A DNA stretch of 64,000 nt from UBA6055 sp965203755 (GTDB lineage Bacteria > Chloroflexota > Anaerolineae > Aggregatilineales > Phototrophicaceae), in NCBI GenBank assembly GCA_965203755.1, contig OZ241910.1, positions 2,604,001 through 2,668,000 on the forward strand, in the 5' to 3' direction. The notes below the pieces were generated by a model. That model was not told the origin of the DNA, searched no databases, and saw nothing but the letters and a program-made list of their open reading frames with translations. Shown here one piece after another: positions 15,490 to 24,311 of this stretch (its first letter is position 1; the number at the start of each line of letters is the position of its first letter). Both the position numbers and the translations under genes were made by a program.

Positions 15490-16989
15490 TCAAGATTCAA
15501 ATGACTGCGCCAGCGATTCTGCCGCCAGCTTGATGCGGCGGATGGATTCAGCTTTGCCCAGGATTTCCATGGTCTCGAAGGTCGGCGGGGATACCTTTTG
15601 CCCGGTGACAGCCGCGCGCAGCGTGCCGAAGACCTGACCGTTCTTGAGCCCGACTTTTTTGGCGAAGTCTTTCATCGCGGCATGCTGGCTGTGATGTGAA
15701 AAATCGGCAAGCCCTTCCAGCGCCGGGATGGATGCTTGCAGCGCTTGCGCTGTTTTTTGGACGTCCATTTTCTTTTGAATCAGGATATTCGCCGCCGGCG
15801 CTGCAAAGCGGTCCCAATCGTCAAAGAAGAAACCAGCCATATCCACTACAGCGTTCAGCGTCTTCAGGCGGACTTGCAATAGCGGGACAACCCGGCGCAG
15901 GCGGTCATCATCGACCGTATAGCCGGCCTGTTCCAGAATGGGCTTGAGCAGACTCGCCAGTTCATCAACATCAGCCCGCTGGATATACTGCCCGTTGAGC
16001 CAATCCAGCTTGGCGATGGGGTAGGCGCTGTTAGCTGGGTTGACTTCTTTCAGGTCAAAGCGCTGTATCGCCTGTGCGGTGGTGAAAATTTCTTGGTTGC
16101 CGCCGAAGTTCCAGCCGATGTTCGTCAGAAAGTTCATCACAGCCGCCGGCAAATAGCCAGCGGCGATCAATTCATGCGCCAGCACCGGCACACTCGTCCC
16201 GTCAGCATCGGCAAATTGGGCTTTGCGTTTGCTGAGTTTGCCTTTGCCATTGGGATTGAGCAGCACCGGCAGATGAGCATAGCGCGGTTTTTCCCAGCCG
16301 AGCGCTTCCCAGATTCGCAGATGCAGAGGGAAGGAAGGCAGCCATTCGGCAGCGCGGGTGACATGCGAGATTTTCATGTAATGATCGTCGATGATATGGG
16401 CGAGATGGTAGGTTGGGAAGCCGTCAGACTTGAGCAGCACGGCATCCTGCAGCTTTGCATTGTCAAATTGGACGCGGCCGCGAATGATGTCTTCGCCCAA
16501 GGTCAGACCAGTGAGCGGCATCTTGAAGCGAATGACATAAGCCGTCCCTGCCGCTTCCAGCCGATCAGCGGCGTCGGTCGGCTGATCGCGGTAACGGCGG
16601 TCATAGCCGCGGCCGGCTTGACGCATGGCTTCAAGTTCTTCCAGGCTGGCAAAGCACTTATAAGCATAGTCATGATCGACCAGCCAATGCGCCCATTTTT
16701 GATACAGTTCAAGCCGTTCCGATTGAATATAAGGGCCATAATCGCCGCCTTGCCGCGGCCCTTCATCAATATCCATCCCCAGCCAGTCAAAGGCATCCAG
16801 AATCAGTTCAAGCGAGCCGGGGACAAACCGTTTGCGGTCGGTGTCTTCGATTCGCAGGATAAATTGACCGCCATGACGACGGGCGAACAGCCAAGAAAAC
16901 AAAGCCGAGCGCATCCCGCCAATATGCTGCGGCCCGGTTGGGCTGGGGGCATAGCGGGTGCGTACCGGGCGGCTCTTGCTGTTTGTCAA
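15490..16989 (-). CDS. gltX: Glutamyl-tRNA synthetase
   Basis: 499 aa class I synthetase that attaches glutamate to tRNA-Glu, and in many bacteria also to tRNA-Gln. The HIGH-type motif reads APSPTGPQHIGGMRSALF (14-31), the KMSKS-type motif is GKGKLSKRKAQF (about 253-264), and FILRIEDTDRKRFVPGSLELI matches the bacterial GluRS active site. The C-terminal alpha-helical cage for anticodon binding is complete. The start is TTG 16989, supported by a perfect AAAGGAGG (complement 16999-17006) nine bases upstream; no other start fits. It lies 39 bases after rodA on the same strand and is probably in its operon, with the tRNA-Gln gene following. Confidence 0.95.
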   Translation of the reverse strand: MTNSKSRPVRTRYAPSPTGPQHIGGMRSALFSWLFARRHGGQFILRIEDTDRKRFVPGSLELILDAFDWLGMDIDEGPRQGGDYGPYIQSERLELYQKWAHWLVDHDYAYKCFASLEELEAMRQAGRGYDRRYRDQPTDAADRLEAAGTAYVIRFKMPLTGLTLGEDIIRGRVQFDNAKLQDAVLLKSDGFPTYHLAHIIDDHYMKISHVTRAAEWLPSFPLHLRIWEALGWEKPRYAHLPVLLNPNGKGKLSKRKAQFADADGTSVPVLAHELIAAGYLPAAVMNFLTNIGWNFGGNQEIFTTAQAIQRFDLKEVNPANSAYPIAKLDWLNGQYIQRADVDELASLLKPILEQAGYTVDDDRLRRVVPLLQVRLKTLNAVVDMAGFFFDDWDRFAAPAANILIQKKMDVQKTAQALQASIPALEGLADFSHHSQHAAMKDFAKKVGLKNGQVFGTLRAAVTGQKVSPPTFETMEILGKAESIRRIKLAAESLAQSFES

Positions 16990-17028
16990 GGAACTCTGCC
17001 TCCTTTGGCATGATTGATAATGATAAGG

Positions 17029-18132
17029 TTAAACATGGATGCGGCGGCGGCGAACGATGACGCTTTCGACCAAGCCGATGCCGACCATCGTAAACAGCAG
17101 GGAAGTCCCCCCAGAGCTTACAAAGGGCAAAGTGAGTCCGGTCACAGGCAGCAGCGCCAGGTTCATGCCGATGGATACGACGGTCTGAAAAAAAATCATC
17201 GCGGCGACGCCATAGCAAATCATGCTGCCGAGCGGATCCTTGGCTTCGCGGGCGCCTTTCAAAATGCGGAACAGCACCAGCGCAATCAAGCCAAGGACGG
17301 TGATGCCGCCGGCCATGCCGAACTCATGGGCGATGACGCTGAAGATGAAATCGGTATGGCGAACGCGGAGAAAGCGGCCGGTGTTTTGCGGCCCGACGCC
17401 GTAACCTTTGCCAAATACACCGCCAGAGCCGATGCTAATCAAAGCCTGGTCGATATTGAAGAAGGCATCGGGATCGCTTTGAGGGTTGATGAAGGTAGTG
17501 ATGCGCGATGCCTGATAAGGCTCAAGCTGGGTGAAGGCGACCGGCAGCAAGAGCAGCCCGATGGCTGTGAACATGGCGATATGGCGCAGCCTGAAACCGG
17601 CTGACCAGATAATCACAGCCCAGATGACAAGGAATACGATAGTTGTACCCAAATCGGGCTGGGAAAAGATGAGAGCGGCTGGTATGGCGACATGCGCCAG
17701 CGAGCGAAATACAGCCGAAAGCCGCGCGAGATTTTGATAGCGGTCGGCAAGATATTGGGACAAGGTGATAATCAGGATGATTTTGCCGATTTCGGAGGGT
17801 TGAATGCGAATCCCAAGGTTGAGCCACCGCTGGGCGCCGCCGGCGCCTTCGACGCCAAAATACCGCACCATAACCAGCAGAACAATCATCAAGGCATACA
17901 GCCAGGGACTCATGCCGCCCAGAAGCCGATAGTCAAGGGCGGTAAACAGGAAGATGGCGACAATGCCGGCAAGCGCGAAATTGATTTGATCCCGCACGCG
18001 GCGGATGAGATCATCATCGATGGCGTCTTGGGTCGCGCTTGCAATCATCAAAATGCCGAAGATCACCAGAATGAGTGTGGCAGCGAATAGCGCAAAGTCA
18101 AAACGCCGCCAAATACTTGTGCTGTCTGTCAT
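17029..18132 (-). CDS. rodA: Peptidoglycan glycosyltransferase RodA (SEDS family)
   Basis: 367 aa with about ten membrane helices. RodA polymerises lipid II into glycan strands in the elongasome together with class B PBP2. Family signatures are GAQRWLNLGIRIQPSEIGKIILI, the ...GMNLALLPVTGLTLPFVSSGGTSLL segment and the FIFSVIAHEFGMAGG loop. I chose RodA over FtsW because mreBCD and mrdA lie just upstream and no other division-cluster (dcw) genes are present. ATG 18132 lies 36 bases downstream of a good sigma-70 -10 box, separate from the minCDE transcript. Confidence 0.92.
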   Translation of the reverse strand: MTDSTSIWRRFDFALFAATLILVIFGILMIASATQDAIDDDLIRRVRDQINFALAGIVAIFLFTALDYRLLGGMSPWLYALMIVLLVMVRYFGVEGAGGAQRWLNLGIRIQPSEIGKIILIITLSQYLADRYQNLARLSAVFRSLAHVAIPAALIFSQPDLGTTIVFLVIWAVIIWSAGFRLRHIAMFTAIGLLLLPVAFTQLEPYQASRITTFINPQSDPDAFFNIDQALISIGSGGVFGKGYGVGPQNTGRFLRVRHTDFIFSVIAHEFGMAGGITVLGLIALVLFRILKGAREAKDPLGSMICYGVAAMIFFQTVVSIGMNLALLPVTGLTLPFVSSGGTSLLFTMVGIGLVESVIVRRRRIHV

Positions 18133-18167
18133 TTAGACCACTTGATCATACTCGTGTTCGGTTGCCT

Positions 18168-18196
18168 ATTATAACGAAGGCTTGATGCCGGGACAA
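18168..18196 (-). promoter_or_regulatory. sigma-70 promoter for rodA-gltX-tRNA-Gln
   Basis: On the minus strand: TTGTCC (complement 18191-18196), 17-base spacer, TATAAT (complement 18168-18173). It lies in the 196-base gap between minE and rodA. The remainder of that gap has a GC-rich inverted repeat (CCGCCC...GGGCGG) after minE but no T-run. Confidence 0.65.
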
Positions 18197-18328
18197 AGTT
18201 GGCCGGCGCGCGCAATGATTCGCGGCGATGACCGGGCTTGAGACGCGGGCTGGCGGGAATGTTGACCGGCCAGGTCTGTTTTGGCTGACAGGGATCTGCT
18301 CCGCCCAAACGAATGTCCGCGGGCGGGG

Positions 18329-18646
18329 CTACGCGTCATCTTTTTTGCTGGGTTTCGCATCTTCATCAGGCTCGGCGACCGGCGGACGATATTCCTTGAC
18401 GAAGGGGATTTCGGCAATGAGCTTGCTGTGATTGTGGTCGCGCTGCTCCAGCGCGATCTCGACCCGATCTTGGTCGATGACAAGATACTTGACAATCACC
18501 GCCAGGATATCCCGTTTCATCTCTTCCATGCGTTCAGGCGGGAGGTTGATGCGGTCATGTTGCAGGACAAAGCGCAGCCGGTCTTTGGCAATGGCTCCGG
18601 TGCCTTGTTTGGTGCGTCTGAATAAACGGTCTAAAAAGCTCGCCAT
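18329..18646 (-). CDS. minE: Cell division topological specificity factor MinE
   Basis: 105 aa. MinE stimulates MinD ATPase at the membrane and drives pole-to-pole or polar patterning so that MinC inhibits FtsZ away from midcell. The N-terminal amphipathic membrane-targeting helix MASFLDRLFRR, the anti-MinCD segment AKDRLRFVLQHDR and the topological domain MKRDILAVIVKYLVID are all present. The tail after residue 85 is charged and longer than in E. coli MinE (88 aa). ATG 18646 with AGAAGGA upstream is the family start; the frame extends further upstream but the extra residues are not MinE-like. Last gene of minCDE. Confidence 0.92.
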   Translation of the reverse strand: MASFLDRLFRRTKQGTGAIAKDRLRFVLQHDRINLPPERMEEMKRDILAVIVKYLVIDQDRVEIALEQRDHNHSKLIAEIPFVKEYRPPVAEPDEDAKPSKKDDA

Positions 18647-18698
18647 GGAAAAATCCTTCTTGGGTATAAACTGACAAAAATCCTGTGGATGGGCTGTC

Positions 18699-19496
18699 CT
18701 ACCGACCGTCAAATAATCTTGCGATGCGCCACAAGAAACCGCGATTTTCGTCGAGGTTCATCAAGGGTACGTCTTCGCCGGTCAGCCGCCGCGCGATATT
18801 CGCGAATGCAAGGCCAGCCAGCGAGTCCGAGTTTAGGGTTACCGGTTCGCCGCTGTTGGATGCCGAAAGGACGTATCGGTCTTCTGGAATGATGCCGATG
18901 ACCGCCAAGCCGAGGATATCAATGATGTCATCGGCGGAAAGCATTTCGCCCCTTTTTACCATATCGGTTTTGAGGCGGTTGATGATAAGTTTGCTTGGGC
19001 CTTTGCTGGCGGCTTCAATCAGCCCGATGATTCGGTCGGCATCGCGGACAGCCGAGATTTCCGGATTGGTCACGATTAAGACTTCGTTGGCGGGCGCAAG
19101 CGCGTTGCGAAAACCGCGTTCAATGCCGGCCGGCGAATCGATCAAGATGTAATCAAAGTCTTCGCGCAGTTTATCGGCGAGTTCGATCATATCAGTGGGG
19201 CTCACAGCCATTTTGTCACGAGTCTGCGCCGCCGGGATGAGGTGTAAATCGGTGAATCGCTTATGTTTGATCATCGCCTGCGGCAGTTTGCAGCGGCCTT
19301 CAACAATGTCAACCAGGTCGTAGACGATGCGATTTTCCAAACCCATAATGACATCAAGATTACGCAGTCCGATATCAGCATCAATCACAACGACCTTTTT
19401 GCCGAGACTCGCCAGGGATATCCCAAGATTTGCCGTAGCCGTCGTCTTGCCGACGCCGCCTTTGCCTGATGTAATCGTTACAGCTTTCCCCGCCAT
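18699..19496 (-). CDS. minD: Septum-site determining ATPase MinD
   Basis: 265 aa, normal length. The deviant Walker A GKGGVGKTT (11-19) with both signature lysines, VVVIDADIGLRNLDVIMGLE, the switch II DYILIDSPAGIE and the C-terminal amphipathic membrane anchor GFLWRIARLF are visible. ATP-bound MinD dimerises on the membrane, recruits MinC to block Z-ring assembly, and is released by MinE. It lies between minC (18-base gap) and minE (52-base gap) in the order CDE on the minus strand. Confidence 0.96.
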   Translation of the reverse strand: MAGKAVTITSGKGGVGKTTATANLGISLASLGKKVVVIDADIGLRNLDVIMGLENRIVYDLVDIVEGRCKLPQAMIKHKRFTDLHLIPAAQTRDKMAVSPTDMIELADKLREDFDYILIDSPAGIERGFRNALAPANEVLIVTNPEISAVRDADRIIGLIEAASKGPSKLIINRLKTDMVKRGEMLSADDIIDILGLAVIGIIPEDRYVLSASNSGEPVTLNSDSLAGLAFANIARRLTGEDVPLMNLDENRGFLWRIARLFDGR

Positions 19497-19514
19497 ACAC
19501 TGTCCTTTCCCGGT

Positions 19515-20234
19515 CTAGTCTCTGGCTTCTACAATAATATGGTTATCGCGGATGAGCGCAACCTCTGGCACGATATTTTCGCGTTTGCCCGGCGGCGAGG
19601 TCACAATATAGCCGGCGATCCGCAGCTGACTGGGGTTCATGTCCAGGGCGCAGACAATAGCCGCTTCGTTGCCGTCGGCGCCGGCATGAACGGTGCCGCG
19701 CAGTTTGCCCCAAACGATAATGTCCCCGGCGGCGATGACCTTGGCGCCAGGGTTGACATCGCCAATCACGATAACATGACCGGGGCTGTGGATCGTGCGT
19801 CCAGAGCGCAGGGTGCGCCGAAACAAAACCCCCGATGTGCCGGTTTCTTCCGGGTTGATGGGCAGGGTTTCTGTCGGGTTCATCGACATGGCGTTTTGCA
19901 TTTGCGGCGGCTGAGCCTGATTGTCGCTTTTCGTTTTCAAATCCAGCGCGGCTGCCGATTCTCTGGTGGTATTGCTGCTGCTCAAGACCATCGTCAATGT
20001 TAATCCTCGCCGTTCAAGCAGCGCCTTGAGTGAACTCAGTTCATATTTTGGCACTGGCCGGCTGCCGAGTTGGACGGTGATATTGGCGCCGGCATAGAAA
20101 TCAATCCGGTCGTCAATCCGCGCCGCCAGATGATCGGCGACGGTTTGCCATTTTTCGGTCGGGCTAAGGCTAATCAGCAAGCCATCTCGAACGCCTTTGA
20201 TGATGATAAGTTCATCTTGCATTGTGATTCGCAT
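19515..20234 (-). CDS. minC: Septum-site determining protein MinC
   Basis: 239 aa. The N-terminal FtsZ-inhibiting domain (residues about 5-90: IIIKGVRDGLLISL...FYAGANITVQLGSRPV...LLERRGLTLTMVL) and the C-terminal beta-helix dimerisation and MinD-binding domain (about 125-239: LFRRTLRSGRTIHSPGHVIVIGDVNPGAKVIAAGDIIVWGKLRG, then AIVCALDMNPSQLRIAGYI) are both complete, joined by a 35-residue Gln/Pro/Asn-rich linker. First gene of minCDE, with its own promoter. The C-domain residues contacting MinD (RSGQ-type loop) read RSGR here. Confidence 0.94.
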   Translation of the reverse strand: MRITMQDELIIIKGVRDGLLISLSPTEKWQTVADHLAARIDDRIDFYAGANITVQLGSRPVPKYELSSLKALLERRGLTLTMVLSSSNTTRESAAALDLKTKSDNQAQPPQMQNAMSMNPTETLPINPEETGTSGVLFRRTLRSGRTIHSPGHVIVIGDVNPGAKVIAAGDIIVWGKLRGTVHAGADGNEAAIVCALDMNPSQLRIAGYIVTSPPGKRENIVPEVALIRDNHIIVEARD

Positions 20235-20268
20235 CCAATTCTGCGATCATTTTAACCAGTGACAATTT

Positions 20269-20297
20269 ACTATACTCGTTTTTGATAGATATGCGAA
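20269..20297 (-). promoter_or_regulatory. Probable sigma-70 promoter for minCDE
   Basis: On the minus strand: TTCGCA (complement 20292-20297), 17-base spacer, TATAGT (complement 20269-20274), about 35 bases before minC. It implies minCDE can be transcribed independently of the mre-mrdA operon upstream. Confidence 0.55.
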
Positions 20298-20309
20298 CTT
20301 CCCGCCGCT

Positions 20310-21407
20310 TCAGGATTGTACGATATTCCAAAGTAAAATGGCAGGGAAAAGCAGATAAAGCGCCGAAACAATATGCGGCCACCGGGCGGCCTCGCTTTTC
20401 ATGGTCTTGTTAAGCCACTGTCCAAATGCACTGACCGCATAAGTCATCCAAATCACCTGAATAATAATGAGCGGCATGAGCAGAACGCCGCGGTAGCTGC
20501 CCAAGTAGACCAGACCGAAAAATGTATAAGCGCCATAAGCGATCATCGTGACGGTGCCCAGCGGCGGATACCAGCGCGACAGCCGCGCCAGCCCGACCAC
20601 AGCCAGAATGATGCCAAAAATGTCAAACTGACCCGCCAGGAGTTGACCGAGATCGATCCAATGAGCCGCTTCCCGCCAGCGCCACAAATCGACAAGCGGC
20701 GGCTGTGGCAGCAAGTAGGCGCTGCCGAGCAGGACCAAACCGCTGCCGATGGCTGTCAGTAGGGTTGTCCAATACCAGGTCGGCAGCTTGGCATAAGATA
20801 AAAACAAGCCAAGCAGAATCGCGGGGGCGAAGAGGGTAACAAGCGGGTCGTTAATGATGCCGATGATGAACAGAAAAAGCGCGCCGATGGTATGCCGGGG
20901 TTTGGGCGATTGAGGCGGTTTTGCATCCGGGCGAGGATTGGTCAAAAGCAGCATGTCAGCCAGCAGATACATTAACCAGGCGGTGACAAAACCGGTGAGC
21001 CGCAGACTTTGGGGGGTCCCAATCTGACTCCAGAAGATCGCCAGGAAGGCCGCAATGCCCAGCCCGATTGCCAGATCATTGCGCTTGAACAGTATGGCGG
21101 TCGCAAGGATGAGGCCCAGGGCAATGCCAATGGCGATGACGATGGTTGCCGGCTGGTTTGCGCTGCCGCCGGTCTGTGACCAGAAAACCGGGCATAAAGC
21201 AAGTGTCAGGCCGCCGGCAATCGAGGCGATGAACCCCATTTGCCGCATGGCGGCTGTGACGCCCAAGATGATCAGCGCCAGCCCGGATGCGCGGGAAATC
21301 GGCGTCGCTCCCAAAAACAGGATCAGCAGCCATGCCAGCCCGGCGGTGATCAGGGCAGGACTCCAGTATCGTGCGCTTTGCAGCGGATTTTCGGTCAGTT
21401 GGCGCAC
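20310..21407 (-). CDS. Multi-pass membrane protein of unknown function in the mre operon
   Basis: 365 aa with about ten membrane helices and short loops; no motif I can name. A Pro-rich cytoplasmic loop (RPDAKPPQSPKPRHT, near 160-175) splits two halves. The pattern of helices with HWIDLGQLLAGQFD and YLGSYRGVLLMPL in the second half loosely recalls membrane glycosyltransferase or DUF-type polyprenyl-linked enzymes, but I do not assign one. The start is GTG 21407, placed directly after the TAA of mrdA (TAAGTG), so translation is coupled to PBP2. That coupling suggests a role in envelope assembly. Confidence 0.75.
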   Translation of the reverse strand: MRQLTENPLQSARYWSPALITAGLAWLLILFLGATPISRASGLALIILGVTAAMRQMGFIASIAGGLTLALCPVFWSQTGGSANQPATIVIAIGIALGLILATAILFKRNDLAIGLGIAAFLAIFWSQIGTPQSLRLTGFVTAWLMYLLADMLLLTNPRPDAKPPQSPKPRHTIGALFLFIIGIINDPLVTLFAPAILLGLFLSYAKLPTWYWTTLLTAIGSGLVLLGSAYLLPQPPLVDLWRWREAAHWIDLGQLLAGQFDIFGIILAVVGLARLSRWYPPLGTVTMIAYGAYTFFGLVYLGSYRGVLLMPLIIIQVIWMTYAVSAFGQWLNKTMKSEAARWPHIVSALYLLFPAILLWNIVQS

Positions 21408-23726
21408 TTAGGCCTCGCTTCCGCGCCGGTCAATCCTGCTGGCGCCGCTCAATGACAGCCCTTCCCGTTCATTCTTCAGGCGGAAATAGGCTTCCATGGT
21501 TCGCTTGACAATCGGCAAGGCAACCTGCGATCCTTCGCCGCCATTGTAGACGAAAGCGAGAATGATGATTTCAGGATTTTCATAAGGCGCATAACCGGTG
21601 TACCAGGCGTGGGCAGGCCATTGGCCGGGCACGCACAGGTTGAGCGAATTGGCGACGTCGTCGCAGTATTCGGCCGTTCCGGTCTTGCCGGCGACTTCAA
21701 CAAAGGGCAAGGCTGCGTTTTGAGCCGTGCCGCCCTCGGCGACAACCGCCTGCCGCATGCCTTCGGCTACCAAAGCCAAGGTCTCGGATGACAAAAAGGG
21801 CGGGATATAAGGTCTTGCTGCGTCGCGGAAACGGAGTGGCTGGCAAACGGAGCCGTTGAAAGTATAATTCAGGGGGGTGTGAACGCGGTAACTGTGCAAG
21901 TCCTCGATGCCCAAATCCGGATTGAGGTCAACGGTATTGCGATACCCGGCCGGATCGCAGCGATTGCCGTCGTGCCATTGTGAATTTTCTTCGCAGATGC
22001 AAGCCAGGCTCGCCGGCCCTTTCATAAGCATGTCTTCCAGCAGCAGCAAGGTTAGCTCTTCTCCAGGGGCGATGTTCTCTCGGTTGACTGTGCGTAAAAT
22101 TTTGGCTTCAAAGGGTTCGGTAATGCGCCGTTCTTCATCCAGAAAATCGCGGATAATGGTCGGCTGGTAAAGCGCGCCGCCGTTGATGGTCGCCGCCACG
22201 GCCGCAATCAGCTGCAATGGCGTGACGTCAACATAACCTTGTCCAAACGCGGCATTGTAAGTATCGCCGGTGGACCAGTTTTCGCCTTGGTTGCGCCGTT
22301 TCCAGTCGCGGTCGGGCATACGGCCCGGATTCTCGAAGGGGAGTTCAATGCCAAGCTCGCTGCCGATGCCCAGCGCCGTCGCATAGCGGAAGAGGTCTTC
22401 GATCCCCAGCCCGCCGGGGCGCAGGGTCTGGGCGGACAGGTCAGGATTGCCGCCGCCGATTTGATAGAAATAGACATCGCAACTCCAGGCGATGCCCTGC
22501 ACCATATTCACCCGTCCATGCCCGCTCCGCAGCCAGCAGACGAAGCGCTGCGATGCGGCCGGATCGTTGGGCGCGTAACGGTTTTCCAGCAGAAGCTGCC
22601 CCTCGTCGAGCAGCTGGGTATTGGGGTCAATCACATTTTCTTCGATAACGGCCGCGGCGGTGATCACCTTCCAGACCGAGCCAGGCGGATACTTGCTTTT
22701 GATGGTGTTGTTGACCAGCGGCCGAAGGGGGTCATTAACGATGTCGAGATAGTATTCGCCGTCGATAGCGCGGGCAAAGCGGGTGTTGTCATAGCCGGGA
22801 TAGCTGACCAGGGCCAGCGCTTCGCCGCTGCGCGGGTCCATGGCGATGACGACCCCTTGCTCGGAGACAATCCGCTTTGCTTCTGTGTTCAGTTGATTTA
22901 GCTGGTCAATAAGCGCCTGTTGAGCCGCCGCTTGCAGATCGGTGTCGATAGTCAGGCGCACATTTTGACCCGGCATCGGATCAACCCGGTCAATCACATT
23001 GATTTGCTCGCCGGCGACATCGACTTCGCGCAGGATAAAGCCGCGTTCGCCAGCCAGCCGTGCTTCGAGGAAGCGCTCAACGCCTTCGTATCCAATGCGG
23101 TCAAAGGCTGGATTATAGCCTTGTTCGCGCAAGTCCGCCGCCTGTTCAGCCGGGATGGGGCCCATATAGCCGACGATGTGCGTCGTCAGTTCACCGGTGG
23201 GGTATTCGCGCACCGCCACGGCATCAATATCCACGCCGGGCATATAAATCCGCTCTTCAAGGATCTGCATGGCGATACGCTGCGGCACATCCAGCGCGAC
23301 GATGACCGGGCGGAAGGGCGCGATGCCCTCGCCTTCGGCGACCAGTTCCTCGATGCTTCGCACAAACTGCCGCGCCTGGTCAGCGATTTCGCGGGTGGGC
23401 GGAATGCCGACAAGCGCTGACAAACGATTAAAAATTTCAAGTTCGCCGGCTCTGTCCCCTGGCAGTTCGGCTGGAATGATGGTGACGTTGAAAGCGGGTA
23501 CGTTAAAAGCCAGACGATTGTCGCGGCGGTCAAAGATCGCGCCGCGGCGCGATGGAATCGGTAATTGGCTGAGGCGGTTTTCGTCGGCGCGGCTCTCGTA
23601 ATAGTCGCTGCGGACGATTTGCAGTTCATACATACGGATGGCGAACACCAGAAATACAGCCAGGATGATGGCTTGAAAGAAGGTCAGCCGCCAAGTCTGG
23701 AAAGGGATTAAGCGGTTGGATTTCAC
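21408..23726 (-). CDS. mrdA: Penicillin-binding protein 2 (class B transpeptidase)
   Basis: 772 aa. PBP2 cross-links peptidoglycan during side-wall elongation in complex with RodA and MreCD. One N-terminal membrane anchor (residues about 15-33) and the pedestal segment LPIPSRRGAIFDRRDNRLA lead into the transpeptidase domain: Ser350-x-x-Lys353 (PPGSVWKV), SCDVYFYQ as the second motif and Lys681-Thr-Gly (AGKTGTAEY). An insert around 580-640 holds several cysteines (LACICEENSQWHDGNRCDP). It is longer than E. coli PBP2 (633 aa) because of this insert and others. Start GTG 23726 overlaps the TGA of mreD by four bases. Confidence 0.94.
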   Translation of the reverse strand: MKSNRLIPFQTWRLTFFQAIILAVFLVFAIRMYELQIVRSDYYESRADENRLSQLPIPSRRGAIFDRRDNRLAFNVPAFNVTIIPAELPGDRAGELEIFNRLSALVGIPPTREIADQARQFVRSIEELVAEGEGIAPFRPVIVALDVPQRIAMQILEERIYMPGVDIDAVAVREYPTGELTTHIVGYMGPIPAEQAADLREQGYNPAFDRIGYEGVERFLEARLAGERGFILREVDVAGEQINVIDRVDPMPGQNVRLTIDTDLQAAAQQALIDQLNQLNTEAKRIVSEQGVVIAMDPRSGEALALVSYPGYDNTRFARAIDGEYYLDIVNDPLRPLVNNTIKSKYPPGSVWKVITAAAVIEENVIDPNTQLLDEGQLLLENRYAPNDPAASQRFVCWLRSGHGRVNMVQGIAWSCDVYFYQIGGGNPDLSAQTLRPGGLGIEDLFRYATALGIGSELGIELPFENPGRMPDRDWKRRNQGENWSTGDTYNAAFGQGYVDVTPLQLIAAVAATINGGALYQPTIIRDFLDEERRITEPFEAKILRTVNRENIAPGEELTLLLLEDMLMKGPASLACICEENSQWHDGNRCDPAGYRNTVDLNPDLGIEDLHSYRVHTPLNYTFNGSVCQPLRFRDAARPYIPPFLSSETLALVAEGMRQAVVAEGGTAQNAALPFVEVAGKTGTAEYCDDVANSLNLCVPGQWPAHAWYTGYAPYENPEIIILAFVYNGGEGSQVALPIVKRTMEAYFRLKNEREGLSLSGASRIDRRGSEA

Positions 23727-24310
23727 AAGGATGTCCTCGCGCCGGATTCTTGGGTCAGGGCGCTGGGAGCGCTTTGCAGCCTGCCTTCAAGCCGCTTTTG
23801 CATCCAGCGCACAAAGCCGTACACCGGCAGGACTGCCGCCAGATTATAGACGATGGTCGGCATCAAGACGAGCCGAATCAGCGCCGGGATATCATAGGCA
23901 TTGCCAAGCAAGACCAAAATCTGCCAGGTAAAGAACTGCAAAAAGAAAGTGGACAGGACCGTCATGGCGAGAATCGAGGCGATGCGAACCTGATACAACT
24001 GATGGGAGACGATGTGGACGGCAAAGACAATCAGCGCGAGGGCAAAGGATGATGCGCCCAAGGGTAAAATCGAAAGCAAATCCACGGCAATGCCGCCGAC
24101 CAATGCCCAAACAAAGCTGTCCGTTAGGCTGGAGCGGACAGCCCAGGTCATCACCAGCAGCAGCACCAGGCTAACCTGACCGCGTGTATTTTCCAGAACA
24201 GGGGTGAGGCTGCCCAGCGCCGCCGCCGCAAATCCAACGATCTGTGGCATGATGCTGGCAGAAAGCGCCGCCGCCAAACCCAAAATTGGCATGCTAAGAT
24301 AGCGCCCCAC
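23723..24310 (-). CDS. mreD: Rod shape-determining protein MreD
   Basis: 195 aa with five or six membrane helices, a polytopic elongasome subunit that binds MreC. Family-like segments are WALVGGIAVDLLSILPLGASSFALALIVF and the C-terminal FVRWMQKRLEGR. I place the start at GTG 24310, two bases after the mreC stop with AAGGCGG upstream; ATG 24292 is an alternative. The frame extends further upstream but overlaps mreC heavily and adds non-family sequence. Identity rests on topology and on position between mreC and mrdA, because MreD sequences diverge strongly. Confidence 0.88.
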   Translation of the reverse strand: MGRYLSMPILGLAAALSASIMPQIVGFAAAALGSLTPVLENTRGQVSLVLLLVMTWAVRSSLTDSFVWALVGGIAVDLLSILPLGASSFALALIVFAVHIVSHQLYQVRIASILAMTVLSTFFLQFFTWQILVLLGNAYDIPALIRLVLMPTIVYNLAAVLPVYGFVRWMQKRLEGRLQSAPSALTQESGARTSL

Positions 24311-24311
24311 G

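Noticed and set aside
18290..18328. Terminator between minE and rodA
   Set aside because: A CCGCCC/GGGCGG repeat exists, but no T-run follows, so it is not called a terminator.
22480..22510. PBP2 second motif SCD instead of SxN read as an active-site defect
   Set aside because: To my knowledge PBP2-type class B enzymes commonly have Asp here, so it is not unusual.
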